Positions 9,242-18,122 are shown, counted from the first letter of the stretch. The stretch is 64,000 nucleotides of DNA from Collinsella aerofaciens (GCF_005844325.1 NZ_SPFY01000009.1:1-64000), one strand, 5' to 3'. Translations and numbers: made by a program. Notes: generated from the letters alone by a model not told the origin.

Positions 9242-10020
9242 TAAGCTGCACCTTCCCCAGAGAGCATCGCCTTCAGCGTTCCGAATATCAACCGCAGGTC
9301 CTGGAGCAGACTGCGATTCTCTATGTAGCGAAGATCCAGCTCAACCATTTCGTTGAAGCCCAGATAGCTGCGGCCCATTACCTGCCAGGGCCCGCCGCAG
9401 CCGGGCTTTACGGCAAGGCGCTTCATGTCATGCTCGCTGTACAAGGCAACCTCGCGCGGCAGGCCGGGGCGCGGGCCAATGAGGTTCATTTGGCCCAAGA
9501 ACACGTTGATAAGCTGGGGCAGCTCGTCGATACTGTGCTTGCGAATGAAGTTGCCCACGCCGGGAATAATGCGCGGGTCGTGCTTCATTTTAAACATGGG
9601 GCCGGTGGCCTCGTTTTGAGCCTGCAAGTCCTTGAGCATTTGGTCTGCGTTGGGCACCATGCTGCGGAACTTATAGATCTTAAACAGGTAGAATGTGCCG
9701 TCTTTGCGCACGCGGCCCACGCGCCACTGCGAATAAAGGGGGCTGGCGCCCGGGCTCTTAATGCAAATGACCATGCTCAGAATTACCCCGGGTATAAAGA
9801 GCAATACCAAGGCTCCGCCGGCGGCGACAATGTCCACCGTACGCTTAACAACGCGGTAGAGTCTGCGCCCAAGCTCGGGCTTCACGCCGGAGTTCGCACC
9901 GCGCAGCATCTCGGTGGCCTCTTCGTTTGTAAGGTAATCCCCCGCAGCACCCGCTGCGGCAGGGACGGAATTCGCCATGGCAGCGGCGCACGTCTCCCGT
10001 GCACCCTGCTCCATGGTCAT
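9241..10020 (-). CDS. Undecaprenyl-phosphate sugar phosphotransferase
   Basis: Starts repeat-unit synthesis by moving a sugar-1-phosphate onto undecaprenyl phosphate. It has a cytoplasmic N-terminal segment, one hydrophobic hairpin (VAAGGALVLLFIPGVILSM) and the bacterial sugar transferase domain: LFKIYKFRSM, RKHSIDELPQLINVFLGQM, LIGPRPGLP and GCGGPWQVMGRS. It is the short form lacking the multi-span WbaP N-terminus. Start uncertain: ATG at 10018-10020 has GGAG nine bases upstream, and a TTG at 10033-10035 has its own purine-rich site. It follows loaP closely and its stop overlaps the next start. The sugar (galactose or glucose) cannot be decided. Confidence 0.9.
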   Translation of the reverse strand: MTMEQGARETCAAAMANSVPAAAGAAGDYLTNEEATEMLRGANSGVKPELGRRLYRVVKRTVDIVAAGGALVLLFIPGVILSMVICIKSPGASPLYSQWRVGRVRKDGTFYLFKIYKFRSMVPNADQMLKDLQAQNEATGPMFKMKHDPRIIPGVGNFIRKHSIDELPQLINVFLGQMNLIGPRPGLPREVALYSEHDMKRLAVKPGCGGPWQVMGRSYLGFNEMVELDLRYIENRSLLQDLRLIFGTLKAMLSGEGAA

Positions 10021-10089
10021 TATCGTAGGCTCCAAGAGCCCCTCCCCCGATACTTTTTTGCTTTCGGTCGTCCGCTTGCGAGCTTGCAG

Positions 10090-10635
10090 CTAGGCGATCG
10101 CTTTTCTGTGATTGCGCATGACGCGCTGTTCGTTTGAAAGCACCGCGAGGCCAACGCGGGTGGTTACGCGTCGGCCGCACAGGTTGAGCTCCAGATAAGC
10201 AGTGCATTTACGTCTATTAATGGTTTTGATGAGGCCCTCGTGGCCCAACAGCGGACCAGCCGTCACTACGACCTGGTCGCCCTCTTTTAAGGCCTCGCTC
10301 ATGGGCACCACGCGGTCTCCCCTATTGGTAAAACTGCCAATGAGCTGGGTCTCTTCTTTTGCCAACGGCACAAACTGACCGTCCTGGGAAAGCACCCGGG
10401 CAAAGTCATCCATGCGCAGCAGGTACTGTTGCACGGTACGGGGATCTGCCGTGTCGCAGATAAGATAACCGGGAAAGAGCGGCTTGGTCGTATTGACCCA
10501 TTCGCCGTGTACTTTGATCTCCGTTTGATATTGGGGATAAAAGAGCTCTTGCATGGCACCAGCCGGCACCATACGCTCGATGCGCTCGCGCATTACGTCT
10601 TCGCGACCGTTAATGACCTGAATCACATACCACAC
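10090..10635 (-). CDS. loaP: LoaP/NusG-like transcription antiterminator
   Basis: 181-residue NusG paralogue heading the polysaccharide operon. The N-terminal NGN domain opens WYVIQVINGREDVMRERIER and contains FYPQYQTEIKVHGEW and PLFPGYLI; a KOW motif follows near residues 118-145 (EGDQVVVTAGPLLGHEG). LoaP and other operon-specific NusG paralogues allow RNA polymerase to read through terminators in long polysaccharide operons. The GTG at 10633-10635 is preferred because AAGGGGG lies about eight bases upstream; the longest frame starts at 10644. An RNA hairpin in its leader is listed separately. It is not the housekeeping NusG, judging from its context and divergent sequence. Confidence 0.85.
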   Translation of the reverse strand: MWYVIQVINGREDVMRERIERMVPAGAMQELFYPQYQTEIKVHGEWVNTTKPLFPGYLICDTADPRTVQQYLLRMDDFARVLSQDGQFVPLAKEETQLIGSFTNRGDRVVPMSEALKEGDQVVVTAGPLLGHEGLIKTINRRKCTAYLELNLCGRRVTTRVGLAVLSNEQRVMRNHRKAIA

Positions 10636-10683
10636 GAGCACCACCCCCTTGCTGTCTTACGTGTGGCTCACGGGGTTTTGGTA

Positions 10684-10720
10684 TGGCTTCGCCAGTGCGC
10701 TTGTGCGCGAAGGCGCTCCA
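10684..10720 (-). promoter_or_regulatory. Small leader hairpin near the loaP start
   Basis: On the minus strand CTTCGC pairs with GCGAAG around a G+C-rich interior, 50-85 bases before the loaP start codon. It lies between the larger leader hairpin and the gene. Function unknown; it may be a second element of the same leader RNA. Confidence 0.3.
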
Positions 10721-10792
10721 TATTCAAACCCTGAGCCCAGTCAGACAAGCACGTGGCTCTGCCCCACCGTGAACGGTATATACAAAAGCAGC

Positions 10793-10837
10793 GCTGAGGT
10801 TGTTGGCATGTATCGCAAATACACCAACGACCTCAGC
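10793..10837 (-). promoter_or_regulatory. Long stem-loop in the loaP/polysaccharide leader
   Basis: A 14-bp stem (GCTGAGGT-x-GTTGG against CCAAC-x-ACCTCAGC, one mismatch) is extended by a two-base bulge, a 5-bp stem (TGTAT/ATACA) and a 5-base loop. It lies about 160 bases upstream of the loaP start in the untranslated leader. LoaP proteins recognise an RNA hairpin in the leaders of the operons they control, so this is a candidate recognition site. GCTGCTTTTG follows on the minus strand, so a weak attenuator is the alternative. Confidence 0.5.
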
Positions 10838-11366
10838 TGGCTGCGTGCGATCCAGTCAAGCGAATTCGAAACTGGACCGCACGCAAACAGCTGAAAGACT
10901 GCTTCACTTTGGCATACAAGCTATTAATGCATCTTAGAATTAAAGCAATGCAAATTAATAACGTCGCATGACTTCTTTATTGGAGCTCGTGGTGTTTCTG
11001 GCACCGCCGTTACGGCCGGATGCTGATCGACCCTGCGCTTTGCAACTTGCTGGAGCCGCGAGCACAGTTGAACTCATGTAACGTTAGGTATCCTAGCACA
11101 AGCTGTTAGTGAAACTGATTTGGCTTGTGGAGGACAACTTATCGTTCATTTAACGTGTTCAAGGGGGTTGTTTTGGGATGTTGTTCACATTGATGCAGGT
11201 TATTGAGGTACTGACGGTGATTAGGCGCGTTCCTGATGCCCAAATGGAACGGCGATCTACACTGATAATCGCGTTTGGCTAACAAACTATGTACAGACAC
11301 GGGAAAAAATTTGTGCAACTTTTTGTTGGCGTAGTTGGGGTTTGTGGCGCATGGTGTTTTGGCATT
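10838..11366. other. Non-coding region upstream of the polysaccharide operon
   Basis: About 530 bases with no convincing gene on either strand. It must contain the polysaccharide promoter; an A+T-rich part at about 10915-10965 (minus strand TTGCTT, 16 bases, TAATAG) is the best but weak candidate. No further long repeats or RNA genes were recognised. Confidence 0.45.
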
Positions 11367-11368
11367 AA

Positions 11369-11396
11369 AAAAGGCCTTCGGAATTCCGAAGGCCTT
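11369..11396 (-). terminator. Terminator downstream of tRNA-Ala
   Basis: Perfect stem AAAGGCCTTCGG/CCGAAGGCCTTT with an AATT loop, followed on the minus strand by a run of T. A typical intrinsic terminator 12 bases after the tRNA CCA end. Confidence 0.85.
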
Positions 11397-11407
11397 TGCA
11401 TTCACAA

Positions 11408-11483
11408 TGGTGGAGACGAGGGGGATCGAACCCCTGACCTCTTGACTGCCAGTCAAGCGCTCTCCCAGCTGAGCTACGCCCCC
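11408..11483 (-). tRNA. tRNA-Ala (anticodon GGC)
   Basis: 76-nt cloverleaf including an encoded CCA. Acceptor GGGGGCG pairs with CGTCTCC (two G-U pairs), D stem GCTC/GAGC, anticodon stem CTTGA/TCAAG around loop CTGGCAG (anticodon GGC, reading GCC), T arm AGGGG-TTCGATC-CCCCT. All arms fold. It is followed by its own intrinsic terminator. No integrated element was seen at its 3' end. Confidence 0.96.
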
Positions 11484-11599
11484 GTGACGAGGTAGTACTA
11501 TAGGGGAAGATCTTCGGGGATGCAAGTGGGAATTTTGGATTGATTTTCCGTCTTACGGGTTTTCCTGGGGCGGCGGTTAAAACCCTGATGCGATAGACC

Positions 11600-12241
11600 T
11601 TACTTGTAGAGGTAAGCGATGGCGGTACCGGTGTGGACTTGGATCTTTGCTGTACCCCTGACGACGTTGCTAATGCCCATGTCGGCTAGCAGGCCCAGGG
11701 GGCTGTGGTCAAGCTCCCATTCTAGGCCGTGTTCGCTTACCACCGTTCCGGGGGCAATGGCGATGATGGAGAACGTCTTGCCTTCGGCACCCTCGATGGT
11801 CCACGTCTCACCTGCGTGAAGGATGCGGGCGACCACCTTGTCCTCGGCGATCCAGATGGGGGCATCCTCATAGCCTGCAAGCAGCCCCAGTACGGAAAGC
11901 GCCATATCCGGGCGGCCGCCGGTGGCGCAAGTCGCAACTAATTCGGCACCAGGCCAGCGGCGGCGCACGGACTCCAAAGCCAACGCTAGGTCGGTATAGT
12001 CCTTATAGGGGTCGTGGCGCTCAACTTCAAAGTCGGTGGCGGCATCGACCAACGCACGACCCGCATCACTCACCGTGTCGGCATCCCCCACATACACGTC
12101 GCAGCCCAGGCCGGCGCCCAGCAGCGCGTCGAGTCCGCGGTCCACGGCGACAACGTGGTCGCACTCCCCTGCTAGCCTACGCAACAGACCCGCGCTTGCC
12201 ACCACGGGCGAGCCGCAGACCACTAATACTTTGCAAGCCAC
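11600..12241 (-). CDS. thiN: Thiamine pyrophosphokinase
   Basis: 213 residues; transfers pyrophosphate from ATP to thiamine to make the cofactor TPP. VVCGSPVVAS and VVAVDRGLDALLGAG precede the acidic motif VGDADTVSD, and HDPYKDYTDLALAL is the conserved K-D-x-TD block; a TPK C-terminal beta domain (GKTFSIIAIAPGTVVSEHGLEWEL) follows. The start is GTG (12239-12241), with AGG about eight bases upstream. It lies nine bases downstream of the HAD phosphatase gene, so the two are probably co-transcribed. A thiamine salvage link is plausible but not shown. Confidence 0.9.
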   Translation of the reverse strand: MACKVLVVCGSPVVASAGLLRRLAGECDHVVAVDRGLDALLGAGLGCDVYVGDADTVSDAGRALVDAATDFEVERHDPYKDYTDLALALESVRRRWPGAELVATCATGGRPDMALSVLGLLAGYEDAPIWIAEDKVVARILHAGETWTIEGAEGKTFSIIAIAPGTVVSEHGLEWELDHSPLGLLADMGISNVVRGTAKIQVHTGTAIAYLYK

Positions 12242-12250
12242 AGCCCTCGC

Positions 12251-12940
12251 CTATCCCTCAAACGAAAGCACACGGTCAAGGTCCAGCTCTTCATAGCTGT
12301 CGATAAAGATATCGCAGTTGGAACGCACCTCGTCGCGCTTCATGCGGCCGTGCGGGTCATAGATGCCCACGCGCTTAAAGCCGGCGACCCCAGAGCTCTT
12401 AAGGCCAAAAACGGCGTCCTCAAACACCCATGCGCGCTCAAACTTGTGCCCATGGCGCTCTTCCAGGCGGCGCAGCGCCAGCTCGTATACGTCGGGGAAC
12501 TGTTTGGAGCGTCCTGCCTCGCCCGTCGTGGTAACAAATTCCATGTAAGCGTCGAGCCCGGCACCAGCGAGCGCGGACTGCACCAGCTCGGCCGGCGTGG
12601 ACGTAGCCACGCACATGGCAATGCCCGCCGCCTTCGCCTGCTCCAAAAATGCCAGGAGACCCTCGCGCGGCGGCACCTTGGAGTACCCATCAATCAAAAT
12701 CTCGCCCAGCTCGCGATACAGCTCCTCGCCATTCGCGCCAATGCCCCACGTGTCGTGGTAGGCCTGGCACTCGTCCTCCAGCGACAGGTGCTCAAATTGG
12801 GCAAAGTCATCCACGGTCACGTCGACACCGTGGCGGTGCAATAACTCGGGCTGTGCATAGGCCCAAACGGGGGTGCTATTAACCAGCGTGCCGTCGCAAT
12901 CGAAAATAAAAGCAACCTTGGGAGCGGCGGTATGGGACAT
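12251..12940 (-). CDS. HAD-superfamily phosphatase/phosphomutase
   Basis: 229 residues from the ATG at 12938-12940, which has AAAGG nine bases upstream and is preferred over a start seven codons earlier. Motif I is VAFIFDCDGTLVNS, motif II VATSTPAELV, motif III a lysine in GEAGRSKQFPD, motif IV VFEDAVFGLKSS. The cap insertion and order match beta-phosphoglucomutase/phosphoglycolate phosphatase-like HAD enzymes. Substrate unknown; the adjacent thiN gene might hint at phosphate-ester housekeeping. Divergent from glgB across an operator-rich region. Confidence 0.85.
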   Translation of the reverse strand: MSHTAAPKVAFIFDCDGTLVNSTPVWAYAQPELLHRHGVDVTVDDFAQFEHLSLEDECQAYHDTWGIGANGEELYRELGEILIDGYSKVPPREGLLAFLEQAKAAGIAMCVATSTPAELVQSALAGAGLDAYMEFVTTTGEAGRSKQFPDVYELALRRLEERHGHKFERAWVFEDAVFGLKSSGVAGFKRVGIYDPHGRMKRDEVRSNCDIFIDSYEELDLDRVLSFEG

Positions 12941-12976
12941 AAACGAACCTTTCGATATCAAATGGTAAACATCCTG

Positions 12977-12992
12977 CTAAAAACGTTTTACC
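12977..12992. promoter_or_regulatory. LacI-type operator-like site upstream of glgB
   Basis: CTAAAAACGTTTTACC matches the CG-centred palindrome GGTAAAACGTTTTACC at 13 of 16 positions, the kind of site bound by LacI/MalR-family sugar regulators. It lies in the 350-base divergent region between the HAD gene and glgB. An additional half-site GGTAAAC is at 12964-12970. Regulator unknown. Confidence 0.45.
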
Positions 12993-13024
12993 AAACGTCA
13001 GCCAAACAATTTTGAAACCCAAAT

Positions 13025-13050
13025 TGGTAAAACTGTCAAGAGTTTTACCA
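13025..13050. promoter_or_regulatory. Perfect operator-like inverted repeat upstream of glgB
   Basis: TGGTAAAACT and AGTTTTACCA form a perfect 10-bp inverted repeat with a 6-base spacer. It shares the GGTAAAAC half-site with 12977-12992 and with 23131 upstream of the GH13-GH77 gene. It is probably an operator for a sugar-responsive repressor or activator of the glycogen/maltodextrin genes. No other gene is present between 12941 and 13286. Confidence 0.5.
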
Positions 13051-13286
13051 CGTCAATTCTGCCAGTGGTATAAACATGTCGCTTACCGATTAAACGCCCC
13101 CGCAAATCCGCTTTCGTCCATAAAACTAACGCACAGGTGTTATCGTAGTTTCTGCCGAAAGTTCCACCGAGCACGCGAGGTGGAACGAATCATAGAACTA
13201 TCGCCGTCCCTTCGATTCGTGCAGCCTTGGACCTTTCGCATCTAGTCACCAAGGCAACACGCTGCCGCGTCATGATGGGATCAAAC

Positions 13287-15533
13287 GTGAGCGATACAAA
13301 GCTAAAGCCAGCAACCAAAAAGCCTGCTATCCGTAAAGCCGCCCCGCACGCGCCGGAGCTCACCAAGGACGATGTCTATCTGTTTGGCATCGGTACGTGG
13401 GAGCGCAGCTGGGAAAAGATGGGCGCGCACCCCGACACGCAGAACCGTACGCGCGGCTGGCGTTTTTGCGTTTGGGCTCCCGACGTAAAGAGCGTCCATG
13501 TCATTGGTGAATTTAACGACTGGGACGAGGAAGCCAACCCACTGGCGCCCATGCATACGAGTGCTATTTGGGAAGGTTTTATTCCTGGCGCCGAGCAGGG
13601 CCAGCTCTATAAGTATCTCATCGAGACCAACGAGGGCGAAAAGCTCTACAAGGCCGATCCGTACGCCTTTAAGGCCGAGTGCCCTCCGGGTACCGCGAGC
13701 GTGCTGTGGACCCTCGATGGCTACAATTGGAACGACGCCGCATGGCTCAAGCGCCGCGCCAGCCATAACCACATGTCGCAGCCCCTTAACATCTACGAGG
13801 TGCATATTGGCTCGTGGAAGCGCCACGGCGACGCGCCGCAGGGCGAGCCCGACGAGTACGGCAACTACCCCGGACCCATGGATCCCTTCCCCGCGCAGCG
13901 CGGCGAGTTCTATACCTACGACGACCTGTCGGTGGAGCTCGTGGACTACGTACGCGACATGGGCTATACGCATATCGAGGTCATGCCGCTTATGGAGCAT
14001 CCCTTCGATGGCTCCTGGGGCTACCAGACGTCCGGCTATTACGCCGCAACGTCGCGCTACGGCAACCCGCAGCAGCTCATGCACTTTATCGATGCATGCC
14101 ACGAGGCAGGCATCGGCGTGATCATGGACTGGGTACCCGGCGGTTTTTGCGCCGACTCCCACGGCCTTGCCACCTTTAACGGCCACATGCTGTTTGAGCA
14201 CGAGATTCACCCCAACTGGGGCACGCACAAGTTTGACTTCGCCCGCGGCGAGGTCCGCTCCTTCCTGGTCTCCAACGTGCTGTACTGGCTTGAGAACTTC
14301 CACGTGGACGGCATTCGCATGGACGGCGTGTCCAGTATGCTGTACCTCAACTTTGGCATTGACGATCCCAGCCAAAAGAAGTTCAACAAGTACGGTACCG
14401 AGGAGGACCTGGACGCCAGCGCGTTTATCCGTCAGGTCAACTGTGCCGTAGAGGCGCACTACCCCGACGTGATGATGATGGCCGAGGAATCCACCGCATG
14501 GCCGCTCGTGACCTATCCGCCGCAGGACGGCGGCCTGGGCTTCCACTACAAGTGGGACATGGGCTGGATGAACGACACCCTGCACTACATGCAGACCGAT
14601 TTTCCGTGGCGCCCCGGCAACCACGGCCTGCTCACGTTCTCCATCATGTACGCCTTTACCGAGAACTTCATCTGCCCGCTGAGCCACGACGAAGTCGTGC
14701 ATGGCAAGTGCTCGCTCATCGGCCGCATGCCGGGCGACTGGTGGCGCCAGTTTGCCGGCCTGCGCACGCTGGCCTTCTACCAGATGACGCACCCCGGTGC
14801 CAAGCTCAACTTTATGGGCAACGAGATCGGCCAGTTTATTGAATGGCGCTACTACGAGTCCATTCAGTGGTTCTTGACCGAGGAGTACGAGACCCACCGT
14901 CATCATCAGGCGTTTATCAAGGCGCTTAACCACCTGTATACCGCCGAGCCCGCCCTGTACGAGCGCGGCTACACCGACGATGGCTTTACCTGGATCGACG
15001 CGGACAACTCCAAGCAGTCCATCGTGAGCTTTGTCCGTCAGGGCGAGGACGTCGATGACGACCTGGTGATCCTGATCAACTTTGACCCGGCGAGCTATGA
15101 GAGCTTCCGCGTGGGCGTGCCGCGCGAGGGCGATTGGGAGGTCATCTTCGATTCCGACCGTCCCGAGTTTGGCGGCAGCGGCTACGCCGGCGAGGAGCCC
15201 TACACCTGCTCGAGCGAGCCCTATCCCTGGAACGGGCAGATGGACTCCATCGAAATTAAGGTGCCCGGCCTGGCAGGCGTGGTGCTTAAGCGCCGCGGTC
15301 CCAGCAGCTATAAGCCGCCCGTGGTTAAAGAGCCCAAGAAGGCGACGCGCAAGCGGACGTCCTCGGTAAAGCCCAAGACCGCGGCTGCTAAGAAGGCTCC
15401 GGCTAAGACGAAGGCTGCCAAGTCTGCTGCCAAGGCTTCGGCCAAGTCCAGCACGGCCAAAAAGGCATCCACTAAAAAGGCTGCTCCCAAGGCCAAGGCA
15501 GCTGCTGTTAAGCCATCTGCCAAGGATGCGTAA
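13287..15533 (+). CDS. glgB: 1,4-alpha-glucan branching enzyme with histone-like C-terminal tail
   Basis: Creates alpha-1,6 branches in glycogen. Using the GTG at 13287 (GGGA upstream; in-frame ATGs at 13272 and 13275 and a TTG at 13227 are alternatives) it has 748 residues. CBM48 comes first (FCVWAPDVKSVHVIGEFNDW), then the GH13 barrel with nucleophile Asp346 in GIRMDGVSSML, acid Glu400/401 in MMAEEST, and LSHDEVVHGKCSLIGRMPGD. The last roughly 67 residues (from about 15330) are a Lys/Ala/Thr/Ser tail with AAKKAPAKTKAAKSAAK-type repeats, about 20 Lys and 22 Ala, absent from usual GlgB. The N-terminus also has TKKPAIRKAAPH. First gene of the glg cluster. Confidence 0.95.
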   Translation: MSDTKLKPATKKPAIRKAAPHAPELTKDDVYLFGIGTWERSWEKMGAHPDTQNRTRGWRFCVWAPDVKSVHVIGEFNDWDEEANPLAPMHTSAIWEGFIPGAEQGQLYKYLIETNEGEKLYKADPYAFKAECPPGTASVLWTLDGYNWNDAAWLKRRASHNHMSQPLNIYEVHIGSWKRHGDAPQGEPDEYGNYPGPMDPFPAQRGEFYTYDDLSVELVDYVRDMGYTHIEVMPLMEHPFDGSWGYQTSGYYAATSRYGNPQQLMHFIDACHEAGIGVIMDWVPGGFCADSHGLATFNGHMLFEHEIHPNWGTHKFDFARGEVRSFLVSNVLYWLENFHVDGIRMDGVSSMLYLNFGIDDPSQKKFNKYGTEEDLDASAFIRQVNCAVEAHYPDVMMMAEESTAWPLVTYPPQDGGLGFHYKWDMGWMNDTLHYMQTDFPWRPGNHGLLTFSIMYAFTENFICPLSHDEVVHGKCSLIGRMPGDWWRQFAGLRTLAFYQMTHPGAKLNFMGNEIGQFIEWRYYESIQWFLTEEYETHRHHQAFIKALNHLYTAEPALYERGYTDDGFTWIDADNSKQSIVSFVRQGEDVDDDLVILINFDPASYESFRVGVPREGDWEVIFDSDRPEFGGSGYAGEEPYTCSSEPYPWNGQMDSIEIKVPGLAGVVLKRRGPSSYKPPVVKEPKKATRKRTSSVKPKTAAAKKAPAKTKAAKSAAKASAKSSTAKKASTKKAAPKAKAAAVKPSAKDA

Positions 15534-15558
15534 CAAAAGCGTTACAGCTGTAATTACC

Positions 15559-15626
15559 CGCCCCGCGGGGGCGTAGGATACAAGTCATAACCGTTCCGGG
15601 AGAAACATCCCCGGGGGAAAGGAACG
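15559..15626 (+). promoter_or_regulatory. Hairpins in the glgB-glgP spacer
   Basis: CGCCCC/GGGGCG with a 3-base loop (15559-15573) is followed by CGTTCC (15592-15597) pairing with GGAACG (15621-15626), which encloses the GGGGGAAAGGA ribosome site of glgP. They could act as a processing, stability or translation-control element. Seen by eye only. Confidence 0.35.
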
Positions 15627-15627
15627 T

Positions 15628-18054
15628 ATGAATAAGATCTTCGACAACAAGCAGGAGTTTACCGAGCTCTATCGCGATGCCGTCATGAGCATCAGCGGCA
15701 AGAGCGTCGAGGCTGCCAGCGATCTGGACCGCTTTAACGCCCTGGCCAAGCTCGTGGCCGAGAAGGCACGCACCGTTGCCACCAAGAGCGACGCCCGCGT
15801 CACCGCCGAGGGCAAGAAGCGCGTGTACTACTTCTCGATCGAGTTTTTGATCGGCCGCCTGCTTGACAACTACCTGCTCAACTTTGGCGTGCGCGACATG
15901 GTCGCCGAGGCGCTCGACGACATGGGCTTCGACCTGTCCGTCATCGAGAACCAGGAGCCCGATCCGGCTCTGGGCAACGGTGGCCTGGGCCGTCTGGCCG
16001 CATGCTTCCTGGATTCCATGGCAGCCGAGGGCATTGCCGGCTACGGCAACGGCATGCGCTACCGCTACGGCCTGTTTAAGCAGGAAATCGTCAACGGCAG
16101 CCAGGTCGAGGCCACCGACGAATGGCTCACCCACGGCTATCCCTGGGAGGTCCGCCGTCAGGACAAGGCCGTGACCATCAAGTTTGGTGGCCATGTTGAG
16201 GGCTTTGAGGAGAACGGCCGCACGTTCTACCGCACGGTGGACACGCAGGATATCCTGGCCGTTCCCTATGACATCCCCGTTGTGGGCTATGCCGGCGAGA
16301 CCGTCAACAAGCTGCGCGTCTGGGCCGCCGAGCCGGTTGAGGAGCACTTTGACCTTGAGGCCTTCAACCGCGGCGACTATGCCCTGGCCGACGCCGAGCG
16401 CGCCGAGGCCGAGGCCATCAGCGCCATCCTCTACCCCAACGACGCCGGCGAGCACGGCCGTCTGCTGCGCCTGAAGCAGGAGTACCTGTTTGTCTCGGCC
16501 GGCATCTACAGCCTGCTCGACACCTTTGAGAAGGAGCACGGCGAGAACTGGGACCTGCTGCCGCAGTTTGTGGCCATCCACACCAACGACACGCACCCCG
16601 CCATGTGCGGCCCCGAGCTCATGCGCATCCTCATCGACGAGAAGAAGCTCGAGTGGGACGACGCCTGGAACATCGTGACGCAGGTCGTGAGCTACACCAA
16701 CCACACCATCCTGCCCGAGGCCTTGGAGAAGTGGCCCATCGGCACGTTCTCCAAGCTCCTCCCCCGCGTGTATCAGATCATCGATGAGATCAGCCGTCGT
16801 TGGCACGAGTCGTTCGACACCACCCAGGAGGGCTGGCAGGAGCGTTTGCGCCAGACCGCCATTCTATGGGACGGCGAGATTCGCATGGCCAACCTGTCCG
16901 TGATCTGCAGCCACAGCGTCAACGGCGTGGCCAAGATTCACTCCGACATCATCAAGAACATCGTGCTCAAGGACTTCTATGCCCTGACGCCCGAAAAGTT
17001 CAACAACAAGACCAACGGCATCTCGCACCGTCGCTTCTTTGCCGAGGCCAACCCCACCTACGCCAAGCTCGTGACCGAGGCCATTGGCGATGGCTGGCTG
17101 AAGGACGCCTTTGAGCTGGAGAAACTCAAGGAGTTTAAGGACGACACCGAGTTCCTGAAGGCCGTTGGTGCCTCCAAGCGTGCCAACAAGGAGCGCCTGG
17201 CCGCCTACGTTAAGGCCGAGACCGGTCTGGTCATCGACCCCAACACCGTCTTCGATGTTCAGGTGAAGCGCTTCCACGCCTACAAGCGCCAGCTCATGAA
17301 CATCATGAAGGTGATGGACATCTACAACCGTCGCATCGCGGATCCCAACTTCCACGTGACGCCGACGACCTTCATCTTTAGCGGCAAGGCTGCCTCGAGC
17401 TACACCTTCGCCAAAGAGACCATCCGCCTCATTAACTCCGTGGCCGACGTCATCAACAACGACCCGCGCGTCAACGAGGTCATGAAGGTCTGCTTTATCC
17501 CCAACTTCCGCGTGAGCAACGCCCAGCTCATCTACCCCGCCGCCGAGATTTCGGAGCAGATCTCCACGGCCGGCAAGGAGGCCTCGGGCACGTCCAACAT
17601 GAAGCTCATGATGAACGGCGCCATTACGCTGGGCACCCTCGACGGCGCCAACATCGAGATCGCCGACCTGGCCGGCCGCGAGAACGAGGCTATCTTTGGC
17701 CTGACCGCTCCCGAGGTCGAGCAGCTCTGGGCATCGAACAGCTACTTTGCCTGGGATACGCTCAACAACGATCGCGAGCGTCTGGGCCGCGTGATGGACG
17801 AGCTCAAGGACAACACCTTTGCGGGTCTTTCGGGCAACTTCGAGAGCATCTACAACGAGCTCATGAACAACAACGACCCCGACCTAGTCATGGCAGACTT
17901 CCGCAGCTACGTGGATGCGTGGGAGAAGCTCACCGGCAGCTACGGCGACCAGGAGACCTGGAACCGCAAGGCCCTGCTCAACACCGCCTCGAGTGGCTGG
18001 TTCTCGAGCGACCGCACCATTCGCGAGTACCGCGACGAGATCTGGCACGCGTAA
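15628..18054 (+). CDS. glgP: Glycogen/starch phosphorylase
   Basis: 808 residues; releases glucose-1-phosphate from alpha-1,4-glucan ends using PLP and phosphate. FSIEFLIGRLLDNYLLNFG and the catalytic-site segment PALGNGGLGRLAACFLDSMA are present, as are AIHTNDTHPAMCGPELMR, VQVKRFHAYKRQLMN and the PLP-lysine region GKEASGTSNMKLMMNGA-TLGTLDGAN. Length is normal. GGGGGAAAGGAACG precedes the ATG. Located between glgB and glgC, so synthesis and breakdown are encoded together. No Lys/Ala tail, unlike GlgB and GlgA. Confidence 0.97.
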   Translation: MNKIFDNKQEFTELYRDAVMSISGKSVEAASDLDRFNALAKLVAEKARTVATKSDARVTAEGKKRVYYFSIEFLIGRLLDNYLLNFGVRDMVAEALDDMGFDLSVIENQEPDPALGNGGLGRLAACFLDSMAAEGIAGYGNGMRYRYGLFKQEIVNGSQVEATDEWLTHGYPWEVRRQDKAVTIKFGGHVEGFEENGRTFYRTVDTQDILAVPYDIPVVGYAGETVNKLRVWAAEPVEEHFDLEAFNRGDYALADAERAEAEAISAILYPNDAGEHGRLLRLKQEYLFVSAGIYSLLDTFEKEHGENWDLLPQFVAIHTNDTHPAMCGPELMRILIDEKKLEWDDAWNIVTQVVSYTNHTILPEALEKWPIGTFSKLLPRVYQIIDEISRRWHESFDTTQEGWQERLRQTAILWDGEIRMANLSVICSHSVNGVAKIHSDIIKNIVLKDFYALTPEKFNNKTNGISHRRFFAEANPTYAKLVTEAIGDGWLKDAFELEKLKEFKDDTEFLKAVGASKRANKERLAAYVKAETGLVIDPNTVFDVQVKRFHAYKRQLMNIMKVMDIYNRRIADPNFHVTPTTFIFSGKAASSYTFAKETIRLINSVADVINNDPRVNEVMKVCFIPNFRVSNAQLIYPAAEISEQISTAGKEASGTSNMKLMMNGAITLGTLDGANIEIADLAGRENEAIFGLTAPEVEQLWASNSYFAWDTLNNDRERLGRVMDELKDNTFAGLSGNFESIYNELMNNNDPDLVMADFRSYVDAWEKLTGSYGDQETWNRKALLNTASSGWFSSDRTIREYRDEIWHA

Positions 18055-18091
18055 AGGCGCGCGAGCTCCCCTATGCCAGCACGGCATTACT

Positions 18092-18122
18092 CGACGGGCG
18101 TGACGTTGCGCCGCGCCCGTCG
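18092..18122 (+). promoter_or_regulatory. Hairpin upstream of glgC
   Basis: CGACGGGCG pairs perfectly with CGCCCGTCG around a 13-base loop, about 40 bases before the glgC start. No T-run follows, so it is not a classical terminator. It may be an attenuator or an mRNA-stability element. Confidence 0.35.

Noticed and set aside
11139-11525. 128-codon frame covering tRNA-Ala
   Set aside because: Overlaps the tRNA and its terminator; the translated tRNA-like segment (GGVAQLGERLTGSQEVRGS style) is a well-known annotation artefact.
13302-15536. 744-codon open frame on the minus strand opposite glgB
   Set aside because: It is a mirror of the strong codon bias of glgB: no family motif, low-complexity Val/His/Leu composition, no ribosome site. 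The same holds for the long minus-strand frames opposite glgP, glgC, glgD and glgA.
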